DNA of 64,000 bases from Arenicola marina (lineage: Eukaryota; Annelida; Polychaeta; Arenicolidae), in NCBI GenBank assembly GCA_964019135.1, contig OZ025255.1, forward strand, positions 310,001-374,000, given 5' to 3'. A program made the position numbers and the translations under genes. Of the stretch, positions 1-12,094 are shown in pieces; position 1 is the stretch's first letter; each line of letters begins with the position of its first letter. Below the pieces are notes generated by a model. The model was given only the letters and a program-made list of their open reading frames with translations, did no database searches and was not told the origin of the DNA.

Positions 1-42
1 CCCTGGGGTGTACGCCCTAGCTATCTCAGTCAGTCTTGCCGT

Positions 43-84
43 CCCTGGGGTGTAAGCCCTAGCTATCTCAGTCAGTCTTGCCGT
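43..84 (+). repeat. Reference copy of the consensus 42-bp monomer (class A)
   Basis: This is a perfect copy of the commonest monomer and serves as the reference for all variants described. It contains a single CpG (in gccgtc), one AluI site (agct), a ctag tetramer and a directly repeated agtc-agtc tetranucleotide. Class B monomers replace cgtccct with cagttct, four substitutions that remove the CpG. Class C monomers carry caattct instead. Both open frames, plus and minus, cross the unit in codon register and give 14-residue repeats. Confidence 0.95.
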
Positions 85-228
85 CCCTGAGGTGTAAGCC
101 CTAGCTATCTCAGTCAGTGTTGCCGTCCCTGGGGTGTAAGCCCTAGCGATCTCAGACAGTCTGGCCGTCCCTGGGGTGAAAGCCCTAGCTATCTCAGTCA
201 GTCTTGCCGTCCCTGGGGTGTAAGCCCT

Positions 229-237
229 TATTGGGCT
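229..237 (+). repeat. 9-bp insertion tattgggct in a monomer (copy 1)
   Basis: The usual gccctagc becomes gccct + tattgggct + agc, giving a 51-bp monomer. The result contains agccc-ttatt-gggct, a perfect 5-bp stem with a 5-base loop. Nine bases keep both open frames in register. Confidence 0.95.
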
Positions 238-1035
238 AGCTATCTCAGTCAGTCTTGCCGTCCCTGGGGTGAAAGCCCTAGCTATCTCAGTTAGTCTTGG
301 CGTCCCTGGTTTGTAAGCCCTAGCTGTCTCAGTCAGTCTTGCCGTCCCTGGGGTGTAAACCCTAGCTATCTCAGTCAGTCTTGCCAGTTCTGGGGTGTAA
401 GCTCTAGCTATCCCAGTCAGTCTTGCCGTCCCTGAGGTGTAAGCCCTAGCTATCTCAGTCAGTCTTGCCCTCCCTGGGGTGTAAGCCCTAGCTATCTCAG
501 TCAGTCTCGCCGTCCCTGGGCTGTAAACCCTAGCTATCTCAGTCAGTCATGCCGTCCCTTGGGTGAAAGCCCTAGCTATCTCAGTTAGTCTTGGCGTCCC
601 TGGGGTGTAAGCCCTAGCTATCTCAGTCAGTCTTGCCGTCCCTGGGGTGTAAACCCTAGCTATCGCAGTCAGTCTTGCCAGTTCTGGGGTGTAAGCCCTG
701 GCTATCTCAGTCAGTCTTGCAGTCCCTGAGGTGTAAGCCCTAGCTATCTCAGTCAGTCTTGCCGTCCCTGGGGTGTAAGCCCTAGCTATCTCAGGCAGTG
801 TTGCCATCCCTGGGGTGTGGGCCCTGGCTATCTCAGTCAGTCTTGCCGTCCCTGGGGTGTAAGCCCTAGCTATCTCAGTCAGTGTTGCCATCCCTGGGGT
901 GTAAGCCGTAGCTATCTCAGTCAGACTCGCCGTCCCTGGGCTGTAAACCGTAGCTATCTCAGTCAGTGTTGCCGTCCCTGGGGTGTAATCCCTAGCTATC
1001 TCAGTCAGTCTTGCCGTCCCTGGGGTGTAAGCCCT

Positions 1036-1044
1036 TATTGGGCT
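1036..1044 (+). repeat. 9-bp insertion tattgggct (copy 2)
   Basis: Identical to the insertion at 229 and 807 bp downstream of it, which is 19 x 42 plus the 9 inserted bases. The insertion therefore moved with its block by duplication and did not arise twice. Confidence 0.95.
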
Positions 1045-1740
1045 AGCTATCTCAGTCAGTCTCGCCGTCCCTGAGGTGTGAGCCCTAGCTATCTCAGTCA
1101 GTCTTGCCGTCCCTGGGGCGTAAGCCCTAGCTATCTCAGTCAGTCTTGCCGTCCCTGGGGTGTAAGCCCTAGCCATCTCAGTCAGTGTTGTCGTCCCTGG
1201 GGGGTAAGTCCTAGCTATCTCAGTCCGTCTTGCCGTCCCTGGGGTGTAAGCTTTAGCTATCTCAGTCAGTGTTGTAGTCCCTGGGGCGTAAGCTCTAGAT
1301 ATCTCAGTCAGTCTTGCCGTCCCTGGGGTGAAAGCCCTAGCTATCTCAGTCAGTCTAGCCGTCCCTGGGGTGTAACCCCTAGCTATCTCAGTCAGTCTTG
1401 CCGTCCCTGGGGTGTAAGCCCTAGCTATCTCAGTCAGTCTTTCCGTCCCTGGGGTGTAAGCCCTAGCTATCTCAGTCTGTCTCGCCGTCCCTTGGGTGTA
1501 AGCCCTAGCTATCCCAGTCAGTCTTGCCGTCCCTGGGGTGTAAGCCCTAGCTATCTCAGTCAGTCTTGCCGTTCTTGGGGTGTAAGCCCTAGCTATCTCA
1601 GTCAGTCTTGCCGTCCCTGTTGTGTAAGCCCTAGCTATCTCATCCAGTCTTGCCGTCCCTGGGGTGTAAGCCCTAGCTGTCTCAGTCAGCGTTGCCGTGC
1701 CTGGGGTGTAAGCCCTGGCTATCTCAGTCAGTGTTGCCGT

Positions 1741-1792
1741 CCTGGGGTGCAACCCCTAGCTATCTCAGTTAGTCTTGCCGTCTATGGGGTGC
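1741..1792 (+). repeat. Shortened monomers: 1-bp and 10-bp deletions
   Basis: At 1,740/1,741 one c is missing (gt-cctgggg). At 1,791/1,792 ten bases (taagccctag) are missing, so ggggtg joins ctatgtcag directly. The plus and minus repeat frames are both broken here. The same pair of lesions is found near 56,962/57,012 and 61,744/61,794, which ties this spot to the right flank. Confidence 0.9.
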
Positions 1793-3299
1793 TATGTCAG
1801 TCAGTCTTGCCGTCCCTGGGGTGTAAGCCCTAGCTATCTCAGTCAGTCTTGCCGTCACTGGGGTGTAAGCCCTAGCTATCTCAGTCGGTCTCGCCGTCCC
1901 TGGGGTGTAAGCCCTAGCTATCTCAGTCAGTGTTGCCGTCCCTGGGCTGAAAGCCCTAGCTATCTCAGTTAGTCTTGGCGTCCCTGGTTTGTAAGCCCTA
2001 GCTATCTCAGTCAGTCTTGCCGTCCCTGGGGTGTAAGCCCTAGCTATCTCAGTCAGTTTTGCCATCCCTGGGGTGTAAGCCCTAGCTATCTCAGTCAGTC
2101 TTGCCAGTTCTGGGGTGTAAGCTCTAGCTATCTCAGTCAGTCTTGCCGTCCCTGAGGTGTAAGCCCTAGCTATCTCAGTCAGTCTTGCCAGTTCTGAGGT
2201 GTAAGCGCTAGCTATCTCAGTCAGTCTTGCCCTCCCTGGGGTGTAAGCCCTAGCTATCTCAGTCAGTCTCGCCGTCCCTGGGCTGTAAACCCTAGCTATC
2301 TCAGTCAGTCATGCCGTCCCTTGGGTGAAAGCCCTAGCTATCTCAGTTAGTCTTGGCGTCCCTGGGGTGTAAGCCCTAGCTATCTCAGTCAGTCTTGCCG
2401 TCCCTGGGGTGTAAACCCTAGCTATCTCAGTCAGTCTTGCCAGTTCTGGGGTGTAAGCCCTAGCTATCTCAGTCAGTGTTGCCGTCCCTGGGGTGTAAGC
2501 CCTAGCTATCTCAGGCAGTGTTGCCATCCCAGGGGTGTGGGTCCTAGCTATCTCAGTCAGTCTTGCCGTCCCTGGGGTGTAAGCCCTAGCTATCTCAGTC
2601 AGAGTTGCCATCCCTGGGGTGTAAGCCCTAGCTATCTCAGTCAGTCTCGCCGTCCCTGGGTTGTAAACCGTAGCTATCTCAGTCAGTGTTGCCGTCCCTG
2701 GGGTGTAATCCCTAGCTATCTCAGTCAGTCTTGCCGTCCCTGGGGTGTAAGCCCTAGCTATCTCAGTCTGTCTTGCCGTCCCTGGGGTGTACGCCCTAGC
2801 TATCTCAGTCAGTCTTGCCGTCCCTGGGGTGTAAGCCCTAGCTATCTCAGTCAGTCTTGCCGTCCCTGGGGTGTAAGCCCCAGCTATCTCAGTCAGTCTT
2901 GCCGTCCCTGGGGTGTAAGCCCTAGCTATCTCAGTCAGTCTTGCCATCCCTGGGGTGTAAGCCCTAGCTATCTCATTCAGTCTTGCCGTCCCTGGGGTGT
3001 AAGCCCTAGCTATCTCAGTCAGTCTTGCCGTCCCTGGGGTGTAAGCCCTAGCTATCTCAGTCAGTCTTGCCGTCCCTGTTGTGTAAGCCCTAGCTATCTC
3101 AGTCAGTCTTGCCGTCCCTGGAGTGTAAGCCCTAGCTATCTCAGTCAGTCTTGCCGTCCCTGGGGTGTAAGCCCTAGCTATCTCAGTCAGTCTTGCCGTC
3201 CCTGGAGTGTAAGCCCTAGCTATCTCAGTCAGTCTTGCCGTCCCTGGGGTGTAAGCCCTAGCTATCCCAGTCAGTCTTGCCGTCCCTGGGGTTTAAGCC

Positions 3300-5830
3300 C
3301 TAGCTATCTCAATCAGTCTTGCCAGTTCTGGGGTGTAAGCTCTATCTATCTCAGTCCGTCTTGCCAGTTCTGGGGTGTAAGCCCTAGCCATCTCAGTCAG
3401 TCACGCCGTCCCTGGGGTGTAAGCCCTAGCTATCTCAGTCAGTCTTGCCAGTTCTGGGGTGTAAGCCCTAGCTATCTCAGTCAGTCTTGCCGTCCCTGAG
3501 GTGTAAGCCCCAGCTATCTGAGTGAGTCTTGCCGTCCCTGGGGTGTAAGCCCTAGCTATCTCAGTCAGTCTTGCCAGTTCTGGGGTGTAAGCCCTAGCTA
3601 TCTCAGTTAGTCTTGCCAGTTCTGGGGTGTAAGCCCTAGCTATCTCAGTCAGTCTTGGCGTCCCTAGGGTGTAAGCCCTAGCTATCGCAGTCAGTCTTGC
3701 CGTCCCTGGGGTGTGAGCCCTAGCTCTCTCAGTCAGTCTTACCGTCCCTGGGGTGTAAGCCCTAGCTATCTCAATCAGTCTTGCCGTCCCTGGGTTGTAA
3801 GGCCTAGCTATCTCAATCAGTCTTGCCAGTTCTGGTGTGTAAACCCTAGGTATCTCAGTCCGTCTTGCCAGTTCTGGGGTGTAAGCCCTAGCTAGCTCAG
3901 TCATTCTCGCCGTCCCTGGGGTGTAAGCCCTGGCTATCTCAGTCAGTCTTGCCAATTCTGGGGTGTAAGGCCTAGCTATCTCAGTCCGTCTTGGCAATTC
4001 TGGGGTGTAAGCCCTAGTTATCTCAGTCAGTCTTTCCAGTTCTGGGGTGTAAGCCCTAGCTATCTCAGTCAGTCTTTCCAGTTCTGGGGTGTAAGCCCTA
4101 GCTATCTCAGTCCGTCTTGCCAGTTCTGGGGTGTAAGCCCTAGCTATCTCAGTCAGTCTTGCCAGTTCTGGGGTGTAAGCCCTAGCTATCTCAGTCAGTC
4201 TTTCCAGTTCTGGGGTGTAAGCCCTAGCTATCTCAGTCAGTCTTGGCGTCCCTGGGGTGTAAGCCCTAGCTATCGCAGTCAGTCTTGCCGTCCCTGGGGT
4301 GTAAGCCCTAGCTCTCTCAGTCAGTCTTGCCGTCCCTGGGGTGTAAGCCCTAGCTATCTCAGTCAGTCTTTCCAGTTCTGGGGTGTAAGCCCTAGCTATC
4401 TCAGTCAGTCTTGCCAGTTCTGGGGTGTAAGCCCTAGCTATCTCAGTCAGTCTTGCCGTCCCTGGGGTGTAAGCCCCAGCTATCTGAGTGAGTCTTGCCG
4501 TCCCTGGGGTGTAAGCCCTAGCTATCTCAGTCAGTCTTGCCAGTTCTGGGGTGTAAGCCCTAGCTATCTCAGTTAGTCTTGCCAGTTCTGGGGTGTAAGC
4601 CCTAGCTATCTCAGTCAGTCTTGGCGTCCCTGGGGTGTAAGCCCTAGCTATCGCAGTCAGTCTTGCCGTCCCTGGGGTGTAAGCCCTAGCTCTCTCAGTC
4701 AGTCTTGCCGTCCCTGGGGTGTAAGCCCTAGGTATCTCAATCAGTCTTGCCGTCCCTGGGTTGTAAGGCCTAGCTATCTCAATCAGTCTTGCCAGTTCTG
4801 GTGTGTAAACCCTAGGTATCTCAGTCCGTCTTGCCAGTTCTGGGGTGTAAGCCCTAGCTAGCTCAGTCAGTCTCGCCGTCCCTGGGGTGTAAGCCCTGGC
4901 TATCTCAGTCAGTCTTGCCAATTCTGGGGTGTAAGGCCTAGCTATCTCAGTCCGTCTTGGCAATTCTGGGGTGTAAGCCCTAGTTATCTCAGTCAGTCTT
5001 TCCAGTTCTGGGGTGTAAGCCCTAGCTATCTCAGTCAGTCTTTCCAGTTCTGGGGTGTAAGCCCTAGCTATCTCAGTCCGTCTTGCCAGTTCTGGGGTGT
5101 AAGCCCTAGCTATCTCAGTCAGTCTTGCCAGTTCTGGGGTGTAAGCCCTAGCTATCTCAGTCAGTCTTCCCATTTCTGGGGTGTAAGCCCTAGCTATCTC
5201 AGTCAGTCTTGGCGTCCCTGGGGTGTAAGCTCTAGCTATCGCAGTCAGTCTTGCCGTCCCTGGGGTGTAAGCCCTAGCTCTCTCAGTCGGTCTTGCCGTC
5301 CCTGGGGTGTAAGCCCTAGCTATCTCAGTCAGTCTTTCCAGTTCTGGGGTGTAAGCCCTAGCTATCTCAGTCCGTCTTGCCAGTTCTGGGGTGTAAGCCC
5401 TAGCTATCTCAGTCAGTCTTGGCGTCCCTGGGGTGTAAGCCCTAGCTATCTCAGTCAGTCTTTCCAGTTCTGGGGTGTAAGCCCTAGCTATCTCAGTCCG
5501 TCTTTCCAGTTCTGGGGTGTAAGCCCTAGCTATCTCAGTCAGTCTCGCCGTCCCTGGGGTGTAAGCCCTGGCTATCTCAGTCAGTCTTGCCAATTCTGGG
5601 ATGTAAGGCCTAGCTATCTCAGTCCGTCTTGCCAATTCTGGGGTGTAAGCCCTAGTTATCTCAGTCAGTCTTTCCAGTTCTGGGGTGTAAGGCCTAGCTA
5701 TCTCAGTCCGTCTTGCCAGTTCTGGGGTGTAAGCCCTAGCTATCTCAGTCAGTCTTTCCAGTTCTGGGGTGTAAGCCCTAGCTATCTCAGTCAGTCTTGG
5801 CGTCCCTGGGGTGTAAACCCTAGCTATCTC
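3300..5830 (+). repeat. Class B/C core block with a 23-monomer (966-bp) HOR
   Basis: Class B (gccagttctgg, tttccagttctgg) and class C (caattctggggtgtaaggcc) monomers dominate. The class C marker is at 3,953, 4,919 and 5,591, so spacings are 966 bp (23 monomers) and 672 bp (16 monomers). Within the block a fixed order of about 14 variants recurs: ggcctag class C, ttatctcag, tttccag runs, ggcgtccctgg, atcgcag, ctctctcag, tcaatcag, gggttgtaagg, tggtgtgtaaacc, then agctagctcag with tctcgcc. The minus frame is open across 3,401-5,635 only because all these variants keep the 42-bp length. No gene is inferred. Confidence 0.88.
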
Positions 5831-6280
5831 AGTCAGTCTTGCCGTCCATGGGGTGTAAGCCCTAGCTATCTCAGTCAGTGTTGCCGTCCCTGGGGTGTAA
5901 GCTCTAGCTATCTCAATCAGTCTTGCCGTCCCTGGGGTGTAAGCCCTAGCTATCTCAGTCAGTCTTGCCGTCCCAGGGGGTGAAAGCCCTAGCTATCTCA
6001 GTTAGTCTTGGCGTCCCTGGTTTGTAAGCCCTAGCTATCTCAGTCAGTCTTGCCGTCCCTGGGGTGTAAACCCTAGCTATCTCAGTCAGTGTTGTGGTCC
6101 CTGTGGGGTGAGCCCTAGCTATCTCAGTTAGTCTTGGCGTCCCTGGTTTGTAAGCCCTAGCTATCTCAGTCAGTCTTGCCGTCCCTGGGGTGTAAGCCCT
6201 AGCTATCTCAGTGAGTCTTGCCGTCCGTGGGGTTTAAGCCCTAGCTATCTCAATCAGTCTTGCCAGTTCTGGGGTGTAAG
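5830..6280 (+). repeat. Linker block of mixed class-A variants
   Basis: A recognisable series: gtccatggggtg, tgttgccg, gctctag with tcaatcag, ggtgaaagcc, ggcgtccctggtttgtaag (twice here) and tgtggtccctgtggggtgagcc. The same series, usually with one tttgtaag monomer, recurs near 27,840, 31,870, 39,730, 43,750, 45,730 and 47,030, so it works as a landmark of the higher-order unit. A 1-bp insertion at about 5,977 (cccaggggg) shifts the phase of everything downstream: the class C markers at 5,591 and 7,398 are 43 x 42 + 1 apart. Confidence 0.85.
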
Positions 6281-8117
6281 CCCTATCTATCTCAGTCAGT
6301 CTTGCCAGTTCTGGGGTGTAAGCCCTAGCTATCTCAGTCAGTCTTGCCAGTTCTGGGGTGTAAGCCCTAGCTATCTCAGTCAGTATTGCCGTCCCTGGGG
6401 TGTAAGCCCTAGCTATCTCAGTCAGTGTTGCCGTCCCTGGGGTGTAAGCCCTAGCTATCGCAGTCAGTCTTGCCGTCCCTGGGGTGTAAGCCCTAGCTAT
6501 CGCAGTCAGTCTTGCCGTCCCTGGGGTGTAAGCCCTAGCTCTCTCAGTCAGTCTTGCCGTCCCTGGGGTGTAAGCCCTATCTATCTCAATCAGTCTTGCC
6601 GTCCCTGGGTTGTAAGGCCTAGCTATCTCAATCAGTTATGCCAGTTCTGGTGTGTAAACCCTAGCTGTCTCAGTCAGTCTTGCCGTCCCTGGGGTGTAAG
6701 CCCTAGCTATCTCAGTCAGTCTTGCCGTCCCTGGGGTGTAAGCCCTAGCTATCTCAGTCAGTCTTTCCGTCCCTGGAGTGTAAGCCCTAGCTATCTCAGT
6801 CAGTCTTGCCGTCCCTGGGGTGTAAGCCCTAGCTATCCCAGTCAGTCTTGCCGTCCCTGGGGTTTAAGCCCTAGCTATTTCAATCAGTCTTGCCAGTTCT
6901 GGGGTGTAAGCTCTATCTATCTCAGTCAGTCTTGCCAGTTCTGGGGTGTAAGCCCTAGCCATCTCAGTCAGTCACGCCGTCCCTGGGGTGTAAGCCCTAG
7001 CTATCTCAGTCAGTCTTGCCAGTTCTGGGGTGTAAGCCCTAGCTATCTCAGTCAGTCTTGCCGTCCCTGAGGTGTAAGCCCCAGCTATCTGAGTGAGTCT
7101 TGCCGTCCCTGGGGTGTAAGCCCTAGCTATCTCAGTCAGTCTTGCCAGTTCTGGGGTGTAAGCCCTAGCTCTCTCAGTCAGTCTTGCCGTCCCTGGGGTG
7201 TAAGCCCTAGCTATCTCAATCAGTCTTGCCGTCCCTGGGTTGTAAGGCCTAGCTATCTCAATCAGTCTTGCCAGTTCTGGTGTGTAAACCCTAGCTATCT
7301 CAGTCCGTCTTGCCAGTTCTGGGGTGTAAGCCCTAGCTAGCTCAGTCAGTCTCGCCGTCCCTGGGGTGTAAGCCCTGGCTATCTCAGTCAGTCTGGCCAA
7401 TTCTGGGGTGTAAGGCCTAGCTATCTCAGTCCGTCTTGCCAATTCTGGGGTGTAAGCCCTAGTTATCTCAGTCAGTCTTTCCAGTTCTGGGGTGTAAGCC
7501 CTAGCTATCTCAGTCAGTCTTTCCAGTTCTGGGGTGTAAGCCCTAGCTATATCAGTCCGTCTTGCTAGTTCTGGGGTGTAAGCCCTAGCTATCTCAGTCA
7601 GTCTTGCCAGTTCTGGGGTGTAAGCCCTAGCTATCTCAGTCAGTCTTTCCAGTTCTGGGGTGTAAGCCCTAGCTATCTCAGTCAGTCTTGGCGTCCCTGG
7701 GGTGTAAGCCCTAGCTATCGCAGTCAGTCTTGCCGTCCCTGGGGTGTAAGCCCTAGCTATCTTAGTCAGTCTTGCCGTCCCTGGGGTGTAAGCCCTAGCT
7801 ATCTCAGTCAGTCTTGCCGTCCCTGAGGTGTAAGCCCTAGCTATCTCAGTCAGTCTTGCCGTTCCTGGGGTGTAATCCCTAGCTATCTCAGTCAGTCTTG
7901 CCGTCCCTGGGGTGTAAGACCCAGCTATCTCAGTCAGTTTTGCCATCCCTGGGGTGCAAGCCCTTGCTATCTCAGTCAGTCTTGCCATCCCTGGGGTGTA
8001 AGCCCTAGCTATCTCAGTCAGTCTTGAAGTCCCTGGGGTGTAAGCCCTAGCTATCTCAGTCAGTCTTGCCGTCCCTGGGGTGTAAGCCCTAGCTATCTCA
8101 GTCAGTCTTGCCGTCCC
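6280..8117 (+). repeat. Partial copy of the 74-monomer unit, lacking three monomers
   Basis: This stretch aligns with 12,747 onward at offset 6,467 (154 x 42 - 1). Past about 7,170 the offset becomes 6,593, so this copy lacks 126 bp, exactly three monomers, relative to 13,6xx. The missing base in the offset corresponds to the 1-bp deletion near 9,095. Class-A monomers with ggtgtaatccc, gtaagac and ttgaagtccc variants lie at 7,860-8,040 and mark the same unit at 14,4xx, 17,5xx and 19,2xx. Confidence 0.85.
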
Positions 8118-9071
8118 TTGTGTGTAAGCCCTAGCTATCTCAGTCAGTCTTGCCGTCCCTGGGATGTAAGCCATAGCTATCTCAGTCAGTCTTGCCGTCC
8201 CTGGGGTTTAAGCCCTAGCTATCTCAATCAGTCTTGCCGTCCCTGGGGTGTAAGCCCTAGCTATCTCAGTCAGTCTTGCCGTCCCTTGGGTGTAAGCCCT
8301 AGCTATCTCAGTCAGTCTTGCCGTCCCTGGGTTGTGAGCCCTAGCTATCTCAGTCAGTCTTGTGGTCCCTGTGAGGTAAGCCCTAACTATCTCAGCCAGT
8401 CTTGCCGTCCCTGGGGTGTAAGCCCTAGCTATCTCAGTCAGTGTTGCCGTCCCTGGTGTTTAAGCCCTAGCTATCTCAGTCAGTGTTGCCGTCCCTGGTG
8501 TGTAAGCCCTAGCTATCTCAGTCAGTCTTGCCGTCCCTGGGGTGTAAGCCCTACCTATCTCAGTCAGTCTTGCCGTCCCTGGGGTTTAAGCCCTAGCTAT
8601 CTCACTCAGTCTTGCCGTCCCTGGGGTGTAAGCCCTAGCTATCTCAGTCAGTCTTGCCGTTCCTGGCGTGTAATCCCTAGCTATCTCAGTCAGTCTTGCC
8701 GTCCCTGGGGTGTAAGACCTAGCTATTTCAGTCAGTCTTGCCATCCCTGGGGTGTAAGCCGTTGCTATCTCAGTCAGTCTTGCCCTCCCTGGGGTGTAAG
8801 CCCTAGCTATCTCATTCAGTCTTGCCGTCCCTGGGGTGTAAGCCCCAGCCATCTCAGTCAGTCACGCCGTCCCTGGGGTGTAAGCCCTAGCTATCTCAGT
8901 CAGTCTTGCCAGTTCTGTGGTGTAAGCCCTAGCTATCTCAGTCAGTCTTGCCGTCCCTGGGGTGTAAGCCCCAGCTATCTGAGTGAGTCTTGCCGTCCCT
9001 GGGGTGTAAGCCCTAGCTATCTCAGTCAGTCTTGCCAGTTCTGGGGTGTAAGCCCTAGCTATCTCAGTTAG
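8118..9071 (+). repeat. 954-bp class-A block, copy 1 of 5
   Basis: A run of about 22 monomers with a fixed series of rare variants: cccttgtgtg at the start, gggatgtaagccatag, gggtttaagcc, gtggtccctgtgaggtaagcc, ggtgtttaagcc, ctacctatc, gttcctggcgtgtaatccc, gtaagacctagctatttcag. The plus frame is open across all five copies (317 codons) but begins with TTG and runs antiparallel to another open frame, so it is read here as a repeat block and not as a gene. The other copies lie at 11,141, 19,541, 22,565 and 34,449. Confidence 0.88.
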
Positions 9072-11140
9072 TCTTGCCAGTTCTGCGGTGTAAGCCTTGC
9101 TATCTCAGTCAGTCTTGGCGTCCCTAGGGTGTAAGCCCTAGCTATCGCAGTCAGTCTTGCCGTCCCTGGGGTGTAAGCCCTAGCTCTCTCAGTCAGTCTT
9201 GCCGTCCCTGGGGTGTAAGCCCTAGCTATCTCAATCAGTCTCGCCGTCCCTGGGTTGTAAGGCCTAGCTATCTCAATCAGTCTTGCCAGTTCTGGTGTGT
9301 AAACCCTAGGTATCTCAGTCCGTCTTGCCAGTTCTGGGGTGTAAGCCCTAGCTAGCTCAGTCAGTCTCGCCGTCCGTGGGGTGTAAGCCCTGGCTATCTC
9401 AGTCAGTCTTGCCAATTCTGGGGTGTAAGGCCTAGCTATCTCAGTCCGTCTTGGCAATTCTGGGGTGTAAGCCCTAGTTATCTCAGTCAGTCTTTCCAGT
9501 TCTGGGGTGTAAGCCCTAGCTATCTCAGTCAGTCTTTCCAGTTCTGGGGTGTAAGCCCTAGCTATCTCAGTCCGTCTTGCCAGTTCTGGGGTGTAAGCCC
9601 TAGCTATCTCAGTCAGTCTTGCCAGTTCTGGGGTGTAAGCCCTAGCTATCTCAGTCAGTCTTTCCAGTTCTGGGGTGTAAGCCCTAGCTATCTCAGTCAG
9701 TCTTGGCGTCCCTGGGGTGTAAGCCCTAGCTATCGCAGTCAGCCTTGCCGTCCCTGGGGTGTAAGCCCTAGCTATCTCAGTCAGTCTTGCCGTCCCTGGG
9801 GTGTAAGCCCTAGCTATCTCAGTCAGTCTTTCCAGTTCTGGGGTGTAAGCCCTAGCTATCTCAGTCAGTCTTGCCAGTTCTGGGGTGTAAGCCCTAGCTA
9901 TCTCAGTCAGTCTTGCCGTCCCTGGGGTGTAAGCCCCAGCTATCTGAGTGAGTCTTGCCGTCCCTGGGGTGTAAGCCCTAGATATCTCAGTCAGTCTTGC
10001 CAGTTCTGGGGTGTAAGCCCTAGCTATCTCAATCAGTCTTGCCGTCCCTGGGTTGTAAGGCCTAGCTATCTCAATCAGTCTTGCCAGTTCTGGTGTGTAA
10101 ACCCTAGCTATCTCAGTCCGTCTTGCCAGTTCTGGGGTGTAAGCCCTAGCTAGCTCAGTCAGTCTCGCCGTCCCTGGGGTGTAAGCCCTGGCTATCTCAG
10201 TCAGTCTTGCCAATTCTGGGGTGTAAGGCCTAGCTATCTCAGTCCGTCTTGGCAATTCTGGGGTGTAAGCCCTAGTTATCTCAGTCAGTCTTTCCAGTTC
10301 TGGGGTGTAAGCCCTAGCTATCTCAGTCAGTCTTTCCAGTTCTGGGGTGTAAGCCCTAGCTATCTCAGTCCGTCTTGCCAGTTCTGGTGTGTAAACCCTA
10401 GGTATCTCAGTCCGTCTTGCCAGTTCTGGGGTGTAAGCCCTAGCTAGCTCAGTCAGTCTCGCCGTCCGTGGGGTGTAAGCCCTGGCTATCTCAGTCAGTC
10501 TTGCCAATTCTGGGGTGTAAGGCCTAGCTATCTCAGTCCGTCTTGGCAATTCTGGGGTGTAAGCCCTAGTTATCTCAGTCAGTCTTTCCAGTTCTGGGGT
10601 GTAAGCCCTAGCTATCTCAGTCAGTCTTTCCAGTTCTGGGGTGTAAGCCCTAGCTATCTCAGTCCGTCTTGCCAGTTCTGGGGTGTAAGCCCTAGCTATC
10701 TCAGTCAGTCTTGCCAGTTCTGGGGTGTAAGCCCTAGCTATCTCAGTCAGTCTTTCCAGTTCTGGGGTGTAAGCCCTAGCTATCTCAGTCAGTCTTGGCG
10801 TCCCTGGGGTGTAAGCCCGAGCTATCGCAGTCAGTCTTGCCGTCCCTGGGGTGTAAGCCCTAGCTCTCTCAGTCAGTCTTGCCGTCCCTGGGGTGTAAGC
10901 CCTAGCTATCTCAGTCAGTCTTTCCAGTTCTGGGGTGTAAGCCCTAGCTATCTCAGTCAGTCTTGCCAGTTCTGGGGTGTAAGCCCTAGCTATCTCAGTC
11001 AGTCTTGCCGTCCCTGGGGTGTAAGCCCCAGCTATCTGAGTGAGTCTTGCCGTCCCTGGGGTGTAAGCCCTAGCTATCTCAGTCAGTCTTGCCAGTTCTG
11101 GGGTGTAAGCCCTAGCTATCTCAATCAGTCTTGCCGTCCC
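9072..11140 (+). repeat. Class B/C core segment between two 954-bp blocks
   Basis: Mostly class B and C monomers with two closely spaced copies of the variant series that includes tggtgtgtaaaccctagg and agctagctcag. A 1-bp deletion near 9,095 (gccttgc for gccctagc) explains why the 954-bp blocks on either side are 3,023 bp apart here, whereas the homologous blocks at 19,541 and 22,565 are exactly 3,024 (72 x 42) apart. The segment is open on the minus strand (9,068-11,197, with an ATG provided by the gccatag variant), but I do not regard it as a gene. Confidence 0.85.
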
Positions 11141-12094
11141 TTGTGTGTAAGCCCTAGCTATCTCAGTCAGTCTTGCCGTCCCTGGGATGTAAGCCATAGC
11201 TATCTCAGTCAGTTTTGCCGTCCCTGGGGTTTAAGCCCTAGCTATCTCAATCAGTCTTGCCGTCCCTGGGGTGTAAGCCCCAGCTATCTGAGTGAGTCTT
11301 GCCGTCCCTTGGGTGTAAGCCCTAGCTATCTCAGTCAGTCTTGCCGTCCCTGGGGTGTGAGCCCTAGCTATCTCAGTCAGTCTTGTGGTCCCTGTGAGGT
11401 AAGCCCTAACTATCTCAGCCAGTCTTGCCGTCCCTGGGGTGTAAGCCCTAGCTATCTCAGTCAGTGTTGCCGTCCCTGGTGTTTAAGCCCTAGCTATCTC
11501 AGTCAGTGTTGCCGTCCCTGGTGTGTAAGCCCTAGCTATCTCAGTCAGTCTTGCCGTCCCTGGGGTGTAAGCCCTACCTATCTCAGTCAGTCTTGCCGTC
11601 CCTGGGGTGTAAGCCCTAGCTATCTCACTCAGTCTTGCCGTCCCTGGGGTGTAAGCCCTAGCTATCTCAGTCAGTCTTGCCGTTCCTGGCGTGTAATCCC
11701 TAGCTATCTCAGTCAGTCTTGCCGTCCCTGGGGTGTAAGACCTAGCTATTTCAGTCAGTCTTGCCATCCCTGGGGTGTAAGCCCTTGCTATCTCAGTCAG
11801 TCTTGCCATCCCTGGGGTGTAAGCCCTAGCTATCTCATTCAGTCTTGCCGTCCCTGGGGTGTAAGCCCTAGCCATCTCAGTCAGTCACGCCGTCCCTGGG
11901 GTGTAAGCCCTAGCTATCTCAGTCAGTCTTGCCAGTTCTGTGGTGTAAGCCCTAGCTATCTCAGTCAGTCTTGCCGTCCCTGGGGTGTAAGCCCCAGCTA
12001 TCTGAGTGAGTCTTGCCGTCCCTGGGGTGTAAGCCCTAGCTATCTCAGTCAGTCTTGCCAGTTCTGGGGTGTAAGCCCTAGCTATCTCAGTTAG
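11141..12094 (+). repeat. 954-bp class-A block, copy 2 of 5
   Basis: Same ordered variants as the block at 8,118, with small differences such as gagtgagtcttg near 11,290 where copy 1 has cagtcagtcttg. It is 3,023 bp from copy 1 and 11,424 bp (272 x 42) from the copy at 22,565. Confidence 0.88.

Larger units (their letters stand above)
1..3300 (+). repeat. Class-A-rich left flank with a 40/42-monomer higher-order repeat
   Basis: Almost all monomers are class A (gccgtccctgg) with scattered private changes. An imperfect HOR is visible. The ggcgtccctggtttgtaag variant at 299 recurs near 1,977 (offset 1,678), and the catgccgtcccttggg variant near 547 recurs at 2,309 (offset 1,762). These offsets are 40 x 42 - 2 and 42 x 42 - 2, so two monomers were gained or lost inside one copy. 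The two missing bases fit imperfect monomers near 1,740-1,795. The same markers reappear at about 55,050-55,305, so this flank and the right flank are related. Edges are approximate. No gene is present. Confidence 0.85.

Noticed and set aside
3401..5635. 744-codon minus-strand open frame, and the other long frames of the same kind
   Set aside because: The frame is open because the 42-bp unit has no stop in it; it has no domain or unique end, many such frames begin with TTG or GTG, and the opposite strand is open in the same register. Treated as repeat, not gene.
8118..9071. 317-codon plus-strand frame present five times, resembling a multicopy gene family
   Set aside because: All five copies start with TTG, consist only of 14-residue repeats, and are explained by duplication of a 954-bp satellite block.
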